A stretch of 64,000 nt of DNA from Dasyornis broadbenti. Lineage: Eukaryota; Chordata; Aves; Passeriformes; Dasyornithidae. Position numbers and translations under genes: made by a program. Within the stretch, counting starts at the first letter, position 1. Each line of letters begins with the position of its first letter. The notes beneath the pieces were generated by a model. The model was not told the DNA's origin. It ran no database searches and worked only from the letters and a program-made list of their open reading frames with translations. The stretch spans positions 1,006,978 to 1,070,977 of the forward strand of contig VZRN01004719.1 of NCBI GenBank assembly GCA_013397935.1, written 5' to 3'. Of this stretch, positions 12,501-25,760 are shown one piece after another.

Positions 12501-14429
12501 ATGTTTCTGTATTTTATATATTCCCACTTAGTTTTGAGAGATGGGCAGCAACTTGCATGGAAATGGTGTTTACATATTTATTGTACCCGCATTTTCTTGG
12601 ATGTGAAAGTGTACTTTTTAAAATTACCTTGGATTTCTTTTTGCCAAGAGCCAAAGAATGTGACCACTTTTACAAAAGAAAACCTGTATCTTGCTGCCTT
12701 TGTTCGAGCTGAGTGCCATATATAAGGGGGAGGGGGAATAGTGCTAACTCATCTCAAGTCTGTAAACTGAGGCTGTCCATTCATAATGAAATGTGTGTGG
12801 CTTAAAGTGCTCCTGCCCACCATTCCTGTCCCTCAGGTATGCTAACCTAGCTGAGGATCCTCGCTGGTACAAATTTATGTACATCTGCTTTTAAACCTGC
12901 TACAGCTTCCCAGTGTGGCTCAGAGCACACCTCTCATGCACTCACCCCAAACACAGCAGTAAATTATAGTCAATCACTTTATTACATAAAATCATGCTAC
13001 ATTTCAGGATTGTGGGCTGGATTTTGTATCAGTCTGTTGCAAATGCCAACCCCCTCCCTGATGGATGCCTGACTCCATGTTCATAGTATTTATGAACCAG
13101 CACTGCTTCTGTATTCTGTGGATGCAAGTGATGTTGTCTTCCTGTTGTTGCACACTTTCCTGATTCAAATCAAGACATACCAATTATTCTTGTCACTGAA
13201 ACTGCTTACCCAGTGAAAGACAGGAATGTCTGTAAATATTCTGAACTAATTTAGATATCTATTCATTCTGATGCCTTTTGCATAAGCTACGCCGTAATTT
13301 TCAGAAATATAGAAAGACAATCCACAAAGATGTATTTAACTGTACAGAGATCTTCCTCTCTCCATGCTGAATCAAATTCATGAATAAATCACTAACCTAC
13401 TTCTTCACTGTATCTTTGCAGCACTGAAATGAGGATGTGTTCAAGAAAGATTAAAGGCAGAACAGCACTGCAGTGACTCTGAGATTTTACAATCGAGTGT
13501 CGCGTTGACAAAAAATGTTAAGGGAAAAAAAACATGTTTGCATCATGCCATGACAGAATCTTGAAAAGTTTTTTTAAACTACTGCCCCAGGAAAAAAGTA
13601 GAAAGCTGGGTTTATTCATCTAAGTGGGGCACTGTATTTCCTGAAGCTGAAAAAACACCGTTAGTTTCAGAGAAGATAAAGCCACTATTTTGGATAGAAA
13701 ACCATATCCTATATAGTGAACTTACCCAATTACAGATTTTTTAATGTATGAAAATGTATTTATTTTAATATTAAAATAGTATGGTTTGTTGCCTTTTTAG
13801 CTTAAAAGTTCTTAGAAAAACAAAATCCTTCTATGACAGAACTGTTATTTGCATGTGCCATTTTGTTGCTTTAAATGTTTTACATCACAAAATGCACCTT
13901 ATTTGATATTACTACAAAGGTGCCTTTGCAAAACTTCAGAGGTCAAATAACATAAACCATTCTGTACTAAAAAATGGCAGTATTTGCAGACTACAACTGC
14001 TCAGTTGTTGCTCTTTTCACAAGCCCACCCAACACTCTGCACACCAGCGCAGATAATATCACCCAGGTATATTGTGACAATTTCACTTCTTTAATGTTAG
14101 CTGTTTTAATCAAAGGAGTTTATTTTAAAGACTTGGAGATAGATGAGGAATTCTTTTTACCAAACACATCCAGAAGAAATTGGAAGTCAGAAAACAGGAC
14201 ATCTGCACTAACTTTCAGGTGATTGTACACCAAAGCACTAGGACTGTTTACAGGAAAGATTTAGTTTGAAATGTCATGGGAACCTTTTACCATAAATGCA
14301 GAAACTGAAGCATTGCCAGGCAAACAGAATACCTCAGCTAATGAGGGAGAAATGCTTCTATTACAGCCGTCATTAATATCAAGAAATCAAGTCTACACTA
14401 ATCAGTGTAGACTTGCAAGCACTGTCAGA
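12501..14429. other. HSBP1L1 3' flank, no further gene seen
   Basis: AT-rich sequence after the HSBP1L1 stop. An AATAAA at 13383-13388 could end the HSBP1L1 transcript, but it is 880 nt from the stop and this is a guess. A 12-bp inverted repeat lies at 14388-14415. No coding exon was recognised. Confidence 0.4.
14388..14415. repeat. 12-bp inverted repeat with 4-base loop
   Basis: Arms 14388-14399 (caagtctacact) and 14404-14415 are exact reverse complements around the loop aatc. It lies just upstream of a decayed CR1 piece. Confidence 0.9.
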
Positions 14430-14790
14430 CTGGGGGCAGAGGTTGCTATGCTGGAGGACAGGCTGGAGAAGTGGGCCAGCAGGACCATGATGAAGTTCAA
14501 AGGCAAATGCCAAGCTGGGCAGGTGTGTGGGGCTGGCTGGCAGTGCTTTGCAGGAAAGGGGTCTCATGGAGAGGCTGACTGAGCCAGCAGGGTGCCCAGG
14601 CAGCACAAGGGCTGCAGCCAACTCACTGGGCAGCATTAGCACAAGCAGGGCCAGAAAATGATTCCCCTCCATTCGCCAAGGTCTCCTGCTGGGAGACCAC
14701 ACACACAATATTCTGTCAATCTGGGGACTCTGTAGTTCAAGAGATGCAGTGGTGTGAGGGAGATAAAACAGAGCCACCAAGATATGGTGG
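14430..14790 (+). mobile_element. Decayed CR1 LINE fragment
   Basis: The sequence follows the sense strand of the end of the CR1 ORF2 and its 3' part: 'ctggagaagtgggccagcag', 'atgaagttcaaaggcaaatg', 'gagccagcagggtgcccagg', then 'agttcaagagatgcag' and 'gagccaccaagat'. Several internal deletions and substitutions remove any open frame. This looks like an old insertion. Confidence 0.75.
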
Positions 14791-15009
14791 AATACAGGAT
14801 TCAAAGGTTTGGGAGGATTCTGTTAGTTCAGCCTTAAGTAAAGACTATGGCTTGTTGCTGCCAACCACTGCCCCACGGAACAGACGCTTGTTGAAGGTGT
14901 TTTACTCCAGAGTTACTAGAGACAAGCTGAAACAGAAAGTTTCAGCTAGATGCAAGGAACACCTTTTTCAACTATGAAGGAGCTCAAACAGCAAACACGC
15001 CTTTCAGAA

Positions 15010-15185
15010 AGGCTGAGGAATCTCCATCCTTAGAGAACACAGAATCATCAAGGGTGGAAGACACCTTGAAGATGATCTAGTCCAACCAAGTTACTCAACA
15101 CTGGACACAATCCTGGGCAACCTGACCACGTGGAACCTACTATGACTGGGAGGCTGGTGGTCCCTTCCAATATAAATGATTCCAA
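15010..15185. mobile_element. Nested or composite CR1 fragments
   Basis: Plus-strand CR1-like text ('ggctgaggaatctccatcct' at 15011-15030, then 'ctggacacaatcctgggcaa' and 'ggtcccttccaat') is interrupted at about 15041-15090 by the reverse complement of a CR1 3' end ('agaatcatcaagggtggaag', 'gatgatctagtccaacc'). One short CR1 may have landed in another, or the order may result from rearrangement. Confidence 0.55.
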
Positions 15186-15790
15186 AATTAATAACCGCTG
15201 TAAACCAGATTAACTTCAGCAGAAATTGAGAGCCTTTTGTTTTACTTCCTTGATGTTTTCTAAATCCTCTAAAACACACTTGGTAGTAAAAGTATATTCT
15301 GCTTTGTCTTGTGAAACTGGATTTCTCCTTTCTGGAGAACGGAAGCCAGCCTGGCTTGATTTTAATTCACCCTGTAAATACGCATGTATCAGTTTAAAAA
15401 CACAGACAAACCCCACACAACACCAAGTCAGTTACTGTAAAAGCTGTCAGAAAGGCAAATGGAAATTTCAAAAGCTATGCCACAGTGGAATCCAATCCAA
15501 GTCTCCCAAGGACATGTGCATTTTGATACACCATTAGACAAACTGGAGGTTGAGTGACAGCATGGCTTGTGGTTTCTTCAGCTGCTGACTGCAGCCAGCC
15601 CCAGAACTGCAATTATGCTTTGGCACTGCAGAATCCACCAAGTGCTTCAAAGTGCCTCCTGAGCGCTCAACCATCATGGAAAAGGATTCTAGCACCACAA
15701 GTCCATTAAGCTGATGGAGGTGTGGTGGTGAGCAAAGTCATGGGAGATGTCTTCTCTGAGCTTTGCTAAATATTAATAAATGCACCTTGT

Positions 15791-15796
15791 TTTATT
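15791..15796 (-). terminator. TXNL4A: Candidate TXNL4A polyadenylation signal
   Basis: Plus-strand TTTATT reads AATAAA on the minus strand, about 535 nt past the TXNL4A stop codon. Placement only; no cleavage evidence. Confidence 0.4.
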
Positions 15797-16330
15797 CACA
15801 TTTTCTGTGGATACAGGAGACTAGTATGATACACACAGAAATCCTGACAAAAGTATTAAGTCTTCAAGATCACGGATTTGAATCCAGTTACAACTGTTTT
15901 CATACTCAAATTTAATTAGCTGAAAAAAATTAAGGTGAATAAGTGGAACTCATTCTTTTAAAAACGCTATAGGATAGTTTTCCCAGATATTTGTGTAACA
16001 AAAGCAAACAAAACCAGTAGAAATGTTTTTCTGCAAACAGGCTTTCTGTGTACAAAAATATGTAATACTAAAAGGGCAACAAAAGATAAAGTCTTTGAAA
16101 AATAAAACCCCAAAATTCAGATACAATACTACTGCAGTCAAGACAGTTCCAGGCTTTGAGTCTTCTACTTCTCAAACGGAATTCAGATCTTTTAAATAAT
16201 TCAAATTATGCTCAAAATTCAAGGATTTGTAGGGGTGTTTTTTTTTTTTAATATACATATATGTACACACATACACAGAAATAAATTTAAGTGGACATAG
16301 AGTTAGGAAAAAAGGCAGCCTAAAGAAACA

Positions 16331-19300
16331 TCAGTATCTGTATTTGGTGGAATAATCTTTCGGCGATACCACCAAACCTCGACCTTTGCGGGCTCCTCTA
16401 TAAACAGTTTCTATAATGTCAATCATCTCCTGCTTATCTTCCATTGCCCAGTTGATCTTGTTATTATTACCTGTACCTAAATCAATCATGATGTGTTTGT
16501 TCCTTTAAAGAGAAAAGAACAAAAAACCAACTTAATATGGTATTGTAGTTCAGAAATAAATCTCATATCCCCCCCCAAATGCTTTGCAGAATCAAAAGCC
16601 CTTATAACATAAACAGGCTTGCAAAACAAACATCAAAGGAAGAGTATACACTCCTCTCACTCAAGCTGATATTTTACTGCCAATTTTTAAACCAAGAATA
16701 AGGACTCCAAACATGCCTCCAAGATGGCTACTCAGTGCAATTATCCTTCAGCACATTCCTTATTGTTTGTATTTCTTTCCCACTCCCCAGAGAGACTTCC
16801 ATGATTGACAGTAGAACACTTTATCAAAGTAGAAACTTTAACTCAAAAAAAAACCTTATTACTTTTGATTTATCTTGAAAGCAAGTTTGACAAGCTTGGC
16901 TGCTGTATTACTACAGTATTCTCTACAGGGAGTTTGAGATTTAAAACTAAGAACATTGGATAATAAACCCAGCTTTCACTATCACTAATTTGCACTGTTT
17001 TATCAAACACTGTTACCAGGCTATTTGGAAAACAAGCCATTTTCCTATTTAATCAGTTTACTCTTATGTGGAGCAATGAAAACATAGGCATCAGTGTGCT
17101 ACTATATATTTGGAAATGATCTGCTGAGACACTGATCTGCTGTATTTGACAAACAGAAAGTTTAAATTAGTTACATTCTAGAACCATCATGTACCTGAAG
17201 AAAAACATGACGGTACAGGGATCGTACAACTCATACATCTTGTTGAAGTCTGGTACTTCAGTGATGTCCACAAGATAAATAACAGCAAAGTTTTTAACCT
17301 AAACAGAAGAAAACAGGAATTACAAAAGCAATATGTATTACCAATTAAAAGACATAAGCTTTCAAAATTGTAACTTTTATTTTCCAAATTATTAAGACAT
17401 AAAATCACAAGAAACAGCCTTGCTTTTAACCACAAAAACCAATTAAAATGGAAAATATTTTTAAATATAGCTAAGAAGCTAACTTCGCATCAGTATCAAC
17501 TGGAAAGATCCTATGCTAAGTCAACATCCAGAGAAACAAATGCCCTTTATAAAGAACTGAGAATTCACAGAGACATGCACAGCTCTAAACAAGTAGAATA
17601 ACTGCTTTGTGCAAGCCAAGCTGACACATTTTGCCTCTGTCATCAGCTGCTTATAGACTTCAGAAAATTAATGCTCTACAATGCCCTGGTGCCTGCCTCC
17701 AAGCATTTTTCCCTCTCTATAACATCCAGTTTGTCTAACAAGACTCATTAAATGAAAATGAAACTTTTAAGTTAATTTAAAAACTGGTAGCTGTTTTTGA
17801 GAGGCGCAAAGCTAAAACTTAAAAGTATAATCGTTAATGAAATAAGACCTTGATAAGAAGCTATTCTGTGGACAATTCTGGTAAAACTGGCTTTCATTTT
17901 GCAGAGTTAGTTAAATAGATGCACAAGACTCCCTCCCCTCTAGTGTCATAGTCAATGCCTTCATTCCTGCAAGAAAACTATGTCACATTTTTGTTTCCTA
18001 GATGTAGCATACTTGTTCTTAAGTGGAATTAGGGGAAATTTTGGTTTCTAAACTTAGCTCATAAAAGCACAGTAGAAATTAACACACTCACACACACTAA
18101 TCAAATGCACATGCACTACACCATGAGTGCAAAATTGTGCCTCCCCATCCTTAGTTACACACTAACACTGTTTTGGTCCCGCCTGTTTTGACTGCCCAGA
18201 ATTACCAGCCGGAGGTTAACACACATGGTCTAAGATCTATGGCAAACTTACTGTTCATGACACTACTTCCCACTTGCTGATGTTGCTATCAAAAGTCTAA
18301 AAATGCTATGATGGGTAAAATATCTGCCTGATGGAACGATTTTTTTTTTTTAGTTCATAGAGCAGGATTAGTTTGTATGAGAAAAATATGATACGTGCTA
18401 TATTCTGTACTTAGACATCCTAACAGGTGCTTTAACTGAAAAAAGCATGGAGATGTTTGTTTACCAAAAAAAAACCTCAGAAGTGCAGAGTAAATAAATT
18501 TTTACAGACTTCTCCTTCAAGACGGTTTCAAAACTATAAAAACTGATCACACTTCAAGGATGTGAGTAAGCATTACTAGCAAAGAAAGTAAAATCTCTTC
18601 TGGAGCGAAACAGCATTTCCAGTTTTTACTGTGCTTTTATGGAGCCAGTTACAGTCCTAGATTCAGTCAATAATGTAATGAAAACATCCCATTTAAGCCA
18701 CATTCTAAATCAGGCAAGAGGCAAAGCCTTGTAGACTCAAATACTCTGAAGGGATTCTTCACACCCATTTCAATTTTACATGAAGGACTTCTAAGAAGCT
18801 TAATGGGATGTTCAGAGTCAACACAATTTAGCCAAGTAACTGAAGTTACTCCCTGGTGAGCCCTGACAGGCAAAAGACAGTTGTGGGGGTTTTGGTACCT
18901 TTTTTTAGAAAATAAAACACCCAAAGAGCCATTTTCATTTTACCCTATTATTACTTCTTCCACCCTGCTGGCACTTTTAGCATCAGCAGCACATCTTCAC
19001 TATGTGGGGAAATCTCTACAACACATTCAGCAATTTTGACAGAGCACACAATCTTCAAACAATTACTTAATTTGGAGCTTGAAAAATTATTTTAAGGCAA
19101 ACCTAGCATTAATAAAAGAATTCTTAGGACCTGCTTTGTTTGGTGAAAGATTAGTCCAAGGAGATTTACATGTTGGCACCAGAATGCCACTACAAAAGCA
19201 CTCCTAAACCAAAATTTTACTTCCAAGTACTATGTACTCCAGATAGTACTAGAACAAAAAACCCTTTTAAAGTTAGTTTGACATTATCTGTATTTAATTT

Positions 19301-22300
19301 AGTTGAGCTGTTGCAGAACCAAAAAGGCTTGTCACTAGCAGTGATCATCAACGGCCTAGGATTTCATACAAGAGAAACAGACTATACAAGTCTTAATTTG
19401 TTATATACATCTTAGTAAAAAGGACTGGCTCACTCAAATCACCTTTGCACAGCATATGTGCAAGTCATCACCATAATCCAAATATCCAAGACATTAATTA
19501 AATCTTCCTTCTCTCCAACCTACTTATAAAGAAGTAAAACTGATGACATTAAAAGCTCACATACAGTCTAAAGCAGACCTTAGAGCTCAAATTTGAATTC
19601 AAAACTTTAAAAGTGGCTCTATTCTTTACCCCTCGCTCTCCTAATTTCAAATTTGGCAAGATCACCACTCCAAAACTAGTTAGCTTGCAAGCACATTGAA
19701 TGAGGGTGTGCTTTGTTGAGTCTGGACACTGGCTGCCAAGGATAGCAGCAGGAGGTTGGGATTCAGGCCTAAGGAGGGACTAGAAAAACACATGCAGAGG
19801 GTGATGCAGAAGAACTGCAGTGGCCTATTTAATGTTTAGGGGCTGTGCCAGGCTGGGCAAGCTTGTCACCAAGAGACATTTTATTTCAACACGAGACAGG
19901 CCCTGCAGAATTACTCAAATGTCTCTTTTTGCACAGTATTGACTGGTCTCACAGCCTGAAGAAGCAGTTCCTGTCTCAGACACAATATTGGAGCCAAGAC
20001 AGCAGCAGTACAGAGCAGCATCTGAGCTGGCTTCACACACAGCCAGCTCTAATTCCCTAAGCTTTAGCTTAGGCTTCGATTTAAGCAAAAGCAATTGGAG
20101 TATTTATGGATTCAGACTGCTATGGATGTGCATGTTTTTGTGGAGACAAACCAAAGGTTGACCTCTTTCTGCTGGGATGTGAATCCATTGCTCAGACAGA
20201 GCTGTCAGTTCAAAACTTACATTCCTGTACAAAACAGGGTTTGCTATCCTGCCAAGGCAGTGGTTGCTAACAAGTTTTCTCCCTGACTTGTGAGTTATAA
20301 TTGAGGATATGGAGACTTCAAGAATACAATACAACTTTGAGCAAGCAAAGCACACTAAATACAAGCAGTTGCAGTTGTAACAAGGGAGACTACACTGAGG
20401 TTGTTAATATAAACCAAAATTTTACTGTAGAGACAGTAAAATACTTAGTAAGTAATATGAAGAAAACCTTGTATTATTTTAGAAGCTGAACACATAATAA
20501 CACAAGTTTATTCTGAAAGTGCTTAACCTCATAATAAACACTAAATACAGTGTATTTGTTGCAGTAAGTCAACTTTCTGAAGAAAAACAAAATCAAAACT
20601 CTAGCGAGAGACTGCCTTTTGGACAGCACCTAACTTGTGCAACAACTGAAGATAAAAGCATTCTCAGAGACAGATATTAACTACTTCTGACACTCCTGAC
20701 TTCCTCTATCTGTCTGTCAATTCAAAACTTTCTCTACCTTACCAGACCATTGGAGCTGCTGCTCATGGGGACAGGGTAGAGTAGGAAACTTAAGTTAAAC
20801 AGCAGCACGAATTCCAAATTTCATGACTTGCTTTCACAGGCTGGGCTTCAATTTTGCTGGTTGTTTTCCCCCTTCTCCCCAATGATGTTAGCTTCATAAA
20901 TCAGCCCAATCAGTCTACATTACTGAACACACATGTAGAAAACCCAAAAGTACATTACTGCCTGGTCACAGTTACAGGCTACTTTAATATGCCACAGAAC
21001 TGTATCTGCCTGAGAACTACTATGAAATCTTTAAACTGAATGGCTCAAGACTATAAAAGAGAGGGCTCTGTAGAACTTCTAACATCAGATAAAGATTCCG
21101 TATCCCATCTTCACGAAGATCACATGCTTTGCTAGTAAACAGGAAACACAGATGTAGGAAAAATCATATGGCATAGGACTCATTTGTTCTCTGAACTTCT
21201 CCCCTCTGACTTTCTTCATTAACAATATCCATCTAAAAAATAAATAAATGCATTCCTACAACATGAGATCGACACAGAAATATGATCAATGACTAGAATG
21301 AATGACAAAAATTGTAAAGTTTCTTGAAATTTCTGTCAGAAATAAGTAATACTCTTCTTTTTTTTTAATTGTTAAGATTTCAGCTGCCTTTAAAAAGCAA
21401 ACCTTACAGCCCAAATATCGAAGGAAATCTGAAACAAGATCTAAGATTCCATCTCCTCATCTTCCTAACCAGTTTCTACACAATGGGTTTTTTTCTGTTT
21501 AGATGTCTTTATGGCCAAGAAACTCACAGGAAAAAAAAATAGGAATTGAGACTAGCTTTTGCAACAAATCACTCAAAGGTGGCTGGCAGACTTGCATTAC
21601 TGAAATGAACAGAGCAAGCATAAACTTGAAAGTCTGTACTGGCAATATTTATTTGAATTCTTTTTCTTGCTAATTATGCTGTAAGTTTGGGTGATAAATT
21701 TTTAGAGGAAAAGAGAAAGACATTATACTGCCAAGAGCAACACTTACAGCTAATAATTTTGAATACTACAGACATCAGTAAAAGGATTAACTTTGCTCAA
21801 CTTTTAATTACAAACACCGGTAGCTAAAATACCAATACACTTTTCTTTTTATAGCTACCTCTTTCCGTGCCCCACCTTCTTTTCCTCTCTCACTTTTCAT
21901 GTAATCTTAGTAGAAATGCAGAGACACGACTAATGTTTGAGGAAAAGCCACAGCTATTCACACTTCTGATTATGGTTAAATAAATGCACAACATCTGAAC
22001 AATACTCCCTAAACTCGCACTGATCCAATGCAACAGTTACCTAATATACTTTACTCAGTTATAGATAAATCATTTCTTAAACAAAGTCTATAAATTTAGC
22101 AAACCAATCCCTGTATTTCAGGCAATAGGATTTTATAATTATGAGTTTCCTTTAAAGAAAAGAAAAAAGTGTATTTCTAAAAAAGCTGTTTAAGATGAAA
22201 TTTGTGAAACTCAACTTTTGTTTCAATCAATGTTTGATTGAAACCCTGACAAAGCAAAAAAATCTAACATCTTACAATTATGATTTGTTTTGACATTCAG

Positions 22301-24183
22301 TGAAACCTTGCTTCTTTTTCATGTAACACTGGGGAAAAAAACCCCGTCAACTGCAAGTGGAGTACATTTCAGTGAAAATAATCTACTTCGTACTTTTATA
22401 CAGCATTCTAGTTTCTTTTTCCCTCAAAGGATTCAAACTGAAAAAAACCCCCTGTTTTCCTATCATAAAGTACAGATAAATATTTCTGCTACCCAAAAAC
22501 ATGCTGCAGTCTATATTCCACTACGGTAACAAATGTAAAATATGGCCACATTGTCTTCAAATGTAGCCTGAAATTACAGCACATTAACATTCTGTATCAT
22601 TCTCTAGTAAAAACACCTGTACAATTGGAACTTTTACTCACTCTTTAAAACAGCAGAGATCCAAACATGGCTTGTAAGCAAGAGGATGAGGTAGGATCTC
22701 CCCCTTTAATTTGCCATTTCTGCAGAGGGAGATTTTTAAATAAGAAGTTACTTTGTTCTTTCTTCCCCCAATCACCCCTAGCTGCCAGCAGGCCTGCCAA
22801 ATTTCCAAGCATCCTGCCACAAGTCCATACTAACAGCATCTGAGCATAAGATACCCACCAGGCTGAACACAAAATGACTGAATTAAAACATGTCACAACT
22901 CCTTACTGCACTCTAACATATCTTAACACTTGGCTGTGGGTATAGATCTTTCATTGTGGGGATTTTCAAGACACAAGTTAATTTATTTAAAAAAAACTTT
23001 CAAAGACAAAGGAGTACACCACAAAAACAACTCTGTGTCAAGCTATGTAGCATGCACAGCATTTTATATGAAGGCAGCAAAGTTGTGGATGCCCCATCCC
23101 CTGGCAGTGTTCAAGGCCAGGTTGATGGGGCCTTGAGCAGCCTGGTCTAGTGAAAGACACAGCAGGAGAGCTGAAATGAGATGATCTTTAAGGTCCCTTC
23201 CAACCCAGCCATTCCATGATTTCTATGATAGCTGGCACGTTTCCCTACCCAAGTTACCATTTCTGATTCAGATTTTTTTGCTTCTTTCTTCATGGGATTT
23301 AGTTAAAGAGGTGTCAATATTCTACATCTATCGCTACACAAAACCTTTAGCAAATATATGAAAAGATAAATTACACCTGAATGCGTATTTTAACAGCCTT
23401 ATTTTTCTTCTGTATGCATCTTTCTTAAGCAAGTGACCAGCTGTTGGTAATCATTCAGTTTCCATCTGAAAACAGCTTTGGAGTTTGGCTTTTAAAATTT
23501 AATTGAGTCCATGCAACTCCGTTAAAGCCTATTGGTCTCCACAAATAACATCACTGACAAGATTAATCAGATTAATATTACTGATAATCAGAATAATATC
23601 AATGACAGATTAATCAACACCATCCCGCGCATTTTAGCACCTCAGCCTTTTACAGAGCCAAAATGAAAGAACTTTCCAAGTTATTCACATGGAAACCTGA
23701 AGGTACTACACATTTCCACGGTAAAGTGAGAGTGCTGCATTACCTAGGGCCACAGCAGCCCTACCACCAAGCATTGTTTCTGCCTGAATGCCTATGCTCA
23801 TTAAATGATGGGTTATTAACAGGCAGCAACCTCGTTTTCTGAACATCTGCGATGCTCTTTCCACCTCCCAGAATACTGTAAACATCAGGGCAGTCAGTGA
23901 CTTTAGGAGACACTCGCGCTAATAAACCACACAGCTTTCCCGCTGCCTCCTAAAACTGGGATACCTCTCCAGAACCCGGGTCATACCGTGCCCCAGGCAA
24001 CACTGAGCGCAGAATGAGCAGAAAGCTCCTGTTTACCTTCTCGGCGATGCTGTACAGGACCTCATCCATCTTCATGCACGTGGGGTCCCAGTCGTGTCCG
24101 AAGCGGATGACCACGACCCGGTCCTCCTCCGACAGGATGGCCTGGTCCACCTGCCATCCATTGTGCAAGTGCGGCAGCATGTA
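16331..24183 (-). CDS. TXNL4A: TXNL4A, thioredoxin-like U5 snRNP protein (DIM1); first two codons in a gap
   Basis: Three coding exons on the minus strand: 24183-24037, 17298-17195 and 16502-16331 (stop TGA at 16333-16331). The protein reads YMLPHLHNGWQVDQAI, SEEDRVVVIRFGHDWDPTC, KNFAVIYLVDITEVPDFNK, MYELYDPCTVMFFFR and ends PKDYSTKYRY. That is 140 visible residues, or 142 with the Met-Ser expected in the N gap, equal to the human protein and nearly identical to it. It has a thioredoxin fold but lacks the CxxC redox site, and it acts in the U4/U6.U5 tri-snRNP during pre-mRNA splicing. The donors are GT and the acceptors AG. Intron 1 (6.7 kb) holds a CR1 fragment at 23075-23232; intron 2 is about 0.7 kb. 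Confidence 0.97.
22220..22244. repeat. 11-bp inverted repeat in TXNL4A intron 1
   Basis: Arms gtttcaatcaa and ttgattgaaac flank a 3-base loop (22231-22233). Small and probably incidental. Confidence 0.85.
23075..23232 (+). mobile_element. CR1 LINE 3' fragment in TXNL4A intron 1
   Basis: The text 'gtggatgccccatcccctgg', 'gtgttcaaggccagg', 'agcctggtctagtgaaag' and 'ggtcccttccaacccagcca' is the CR1 3' end, finishing with the 'ccatgatttctatgat' tail. It is antisense to TXNL4A. Confidence 0.9.
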
Positions 24184-24375
24184 NNNNNNNNNNNNNNNNN
24201 NNNNNNNNNNNNNNNNNNNNNNNNNNNNNNNNNNNNNNNNNNNNNNNNNNNNNNNNNNNNNNNNNNNNNNNNNNNNNNNNNNNNNNNNNNNNNNNNNNNN
24301 NNNNNNNNNNNNNNNNNNNNNNNNNNNNNNNNNNNNNNNNNNNNNNNNNNNNNNNNNNNNNNNNNNNNNNNNNNN
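24184..24375. other. Assembly gap (192 N)
   Basis: Run of N that removes the first two codons and 5' UTR of TXNL4A. Confidence 1.
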
Positions 24376-24700
24376 CGGGAAGCGGAAGGGAGGGCACGGG
24401 AATGCGCGCGCGCGCGGGGACACGCGCTTCCGGCACGGCGCGGGGCGGGACAGCGGGACAGCCCCGAGTCCCAAGCAGAGGAGGGGTTGCAGCCCACTGG
24501 GAAACGCGGGTGCTTCCAGACGCGAGGGGACCCCGCCGCCGCCCGGGAAACGCGGGCGCTTCCAAACGGGGCGGGCACGCGGTGCCGCTGGCCAGGGCCA
24601 CCGGCGTCCCCCCTCACAGGTGGGATGTGGAGCCATGCCGTGGGGATCGGTGGCGCCGGGTGGCACGGGGAGGAAGAAACAGAGGTCATCAGAGCCAGAT
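24376..24700 (-). promoter_or_regulatory. TXNL4A: TXNL4A CpG-island promoter, partly in a gap
   Basis: GC- and CpG-rich sequence lies directly upstream of the TXNL4A coding start and adjoins the 192-base gap (24184-24375), which holds the start codon and probably the 5' UTR. Long open frames in both directions through this stretch are a by-product of GC content and of the N run. Confidence 0.6.
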
Positions 24701-24777
24701 CTCCGACTCTCTGCCACTGACTGCTCTATGACGTTAATACATTCCCTGCACCTCCATGGGAAGTGATCAAGGAGATA

Positions 24778-24945
24778 TGCCCAGAGAAGCTGTGGATGCC
24801 CCATCCCTGGAAGTGTTCAAGGCCAGGTTGGCTGGAGCTCTGAGGAGCCTGGTACAGTGAAAGGTGTCCCTGCCCACGGCAGGGGGCTTGGGTCTAGATG
24901 ATCTTTAAGGTCCCGTCCAACCAAACCATTCTGTGGTTCTGTGCT
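24778..24945 (+). mobile_element. CR1 LINE 3' fragment
   Basis: Sense CR1 3' end: 'agaagctgtggatgccccat', 'ggtgtccctgcccacggcag', 'ggtcccgtccaaccaaacca' and the terminal 'ttctgtggttctgtg'. It lies between the TXNL4A promoter and the upstream region of reductase copy A. Confidence 0.92.
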
Positions 24946-25464
24946 GTTGCAAGCCCTGGTTCTGGAAGGTTTTTGTCCGTGTATTCACCCACAGCAATGA
25001 CAATTGTCATGCCTCACCCCAGACACACCTGTCCCACCCAGACCCGCCACTGCCGTGCCAGCTGCGCTGTTCGGGCACTCCCAGACTCGCACCTGGCTAC
25101 CCTGAGCTCTCCCGTCGCTCTCGAGATCGGAATGCCGCTACCGGAGCACACTGGGCAAACGTTCCAGTGGAAGTGGTCAGCAGTGAAATCGGCACATTCC
25201 AGCACTGGTTTCCAGAATCGAGCTGGCCATTGGGTTAGGGCATCCCAGACCAATCTGTTTCCTTCCTGGATATTATTCTACAGCAGAAACACATTGAAAA
25301 GGTTAGCTTGCAGCAGGCGGGGAGAAAAGCATAGTTTCCACTATAAGAATTCCACGGAAGCTGCAGTGGCTATGGGGAACAATGTGAATTTGTAGCAAAT
25401 AACTTTGCCCCAGAATTGCAGAGCTCTCAAAAAACTATCGAAGTTTTGCATTATCTCCTTTCTA

Positions 25465-25760
25465 GGACGTCCAGCGACGGCGGCGGGAGAGGGAGAGGAG
25501 GAGGGAGAGGAGAGGCAGCCCGGTCTGACTGCAAACAAGAGCAGGTGCAGCGGGGGCGGTGATCCCCGCGCCAGAGCTTCCCTGGAAGCTGCAGCCCCGG
25601 AGCCGGCGGTGCCCGGGCGGGGCAGGGTTAAGCGAGCGGGGCTGGGCGACAGCGGATGTGCCCGGCCCCGAGCAGGAGTTGTGAGCTCCCGGCTCTTCCA
25701 GCTGCCGCAGGATCGAGCTGTGAAAGGCGCGTCGTCAGAAAGAAACCAGCCCTGGTTAGT
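25465..25760 (+). promoter_or_regulatory. CpG-rich region, likely promoter and 5' UTR of reductase copy A
   Basis: A local GC/CpG peak (cgacggcggcggg, gccccggagccggcggtgcc) lies about 2.5 kb upstream of the first coding exon of copy A. That exon has an acceptor 3 nt before its ATG, so a non-coding leader exon is expected upstream. Several GT sites could be its donor (for example after agcag at about 25542 or cctg at about 25754) and none is decisive. Confidence 0.5.

Noticed and set aside
16240..16275. T run and acatatatgt palindrome near the TXNL4A 3' end
   Set aside because: Ordinary simple AT-rich sequence of a 3' UTR; no further structure.
23950..24804. Long frames over the TXNL4A gap
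   Set aside because: They owe their length to the N run and CpG island; only the TXNL4A exon portion is real.
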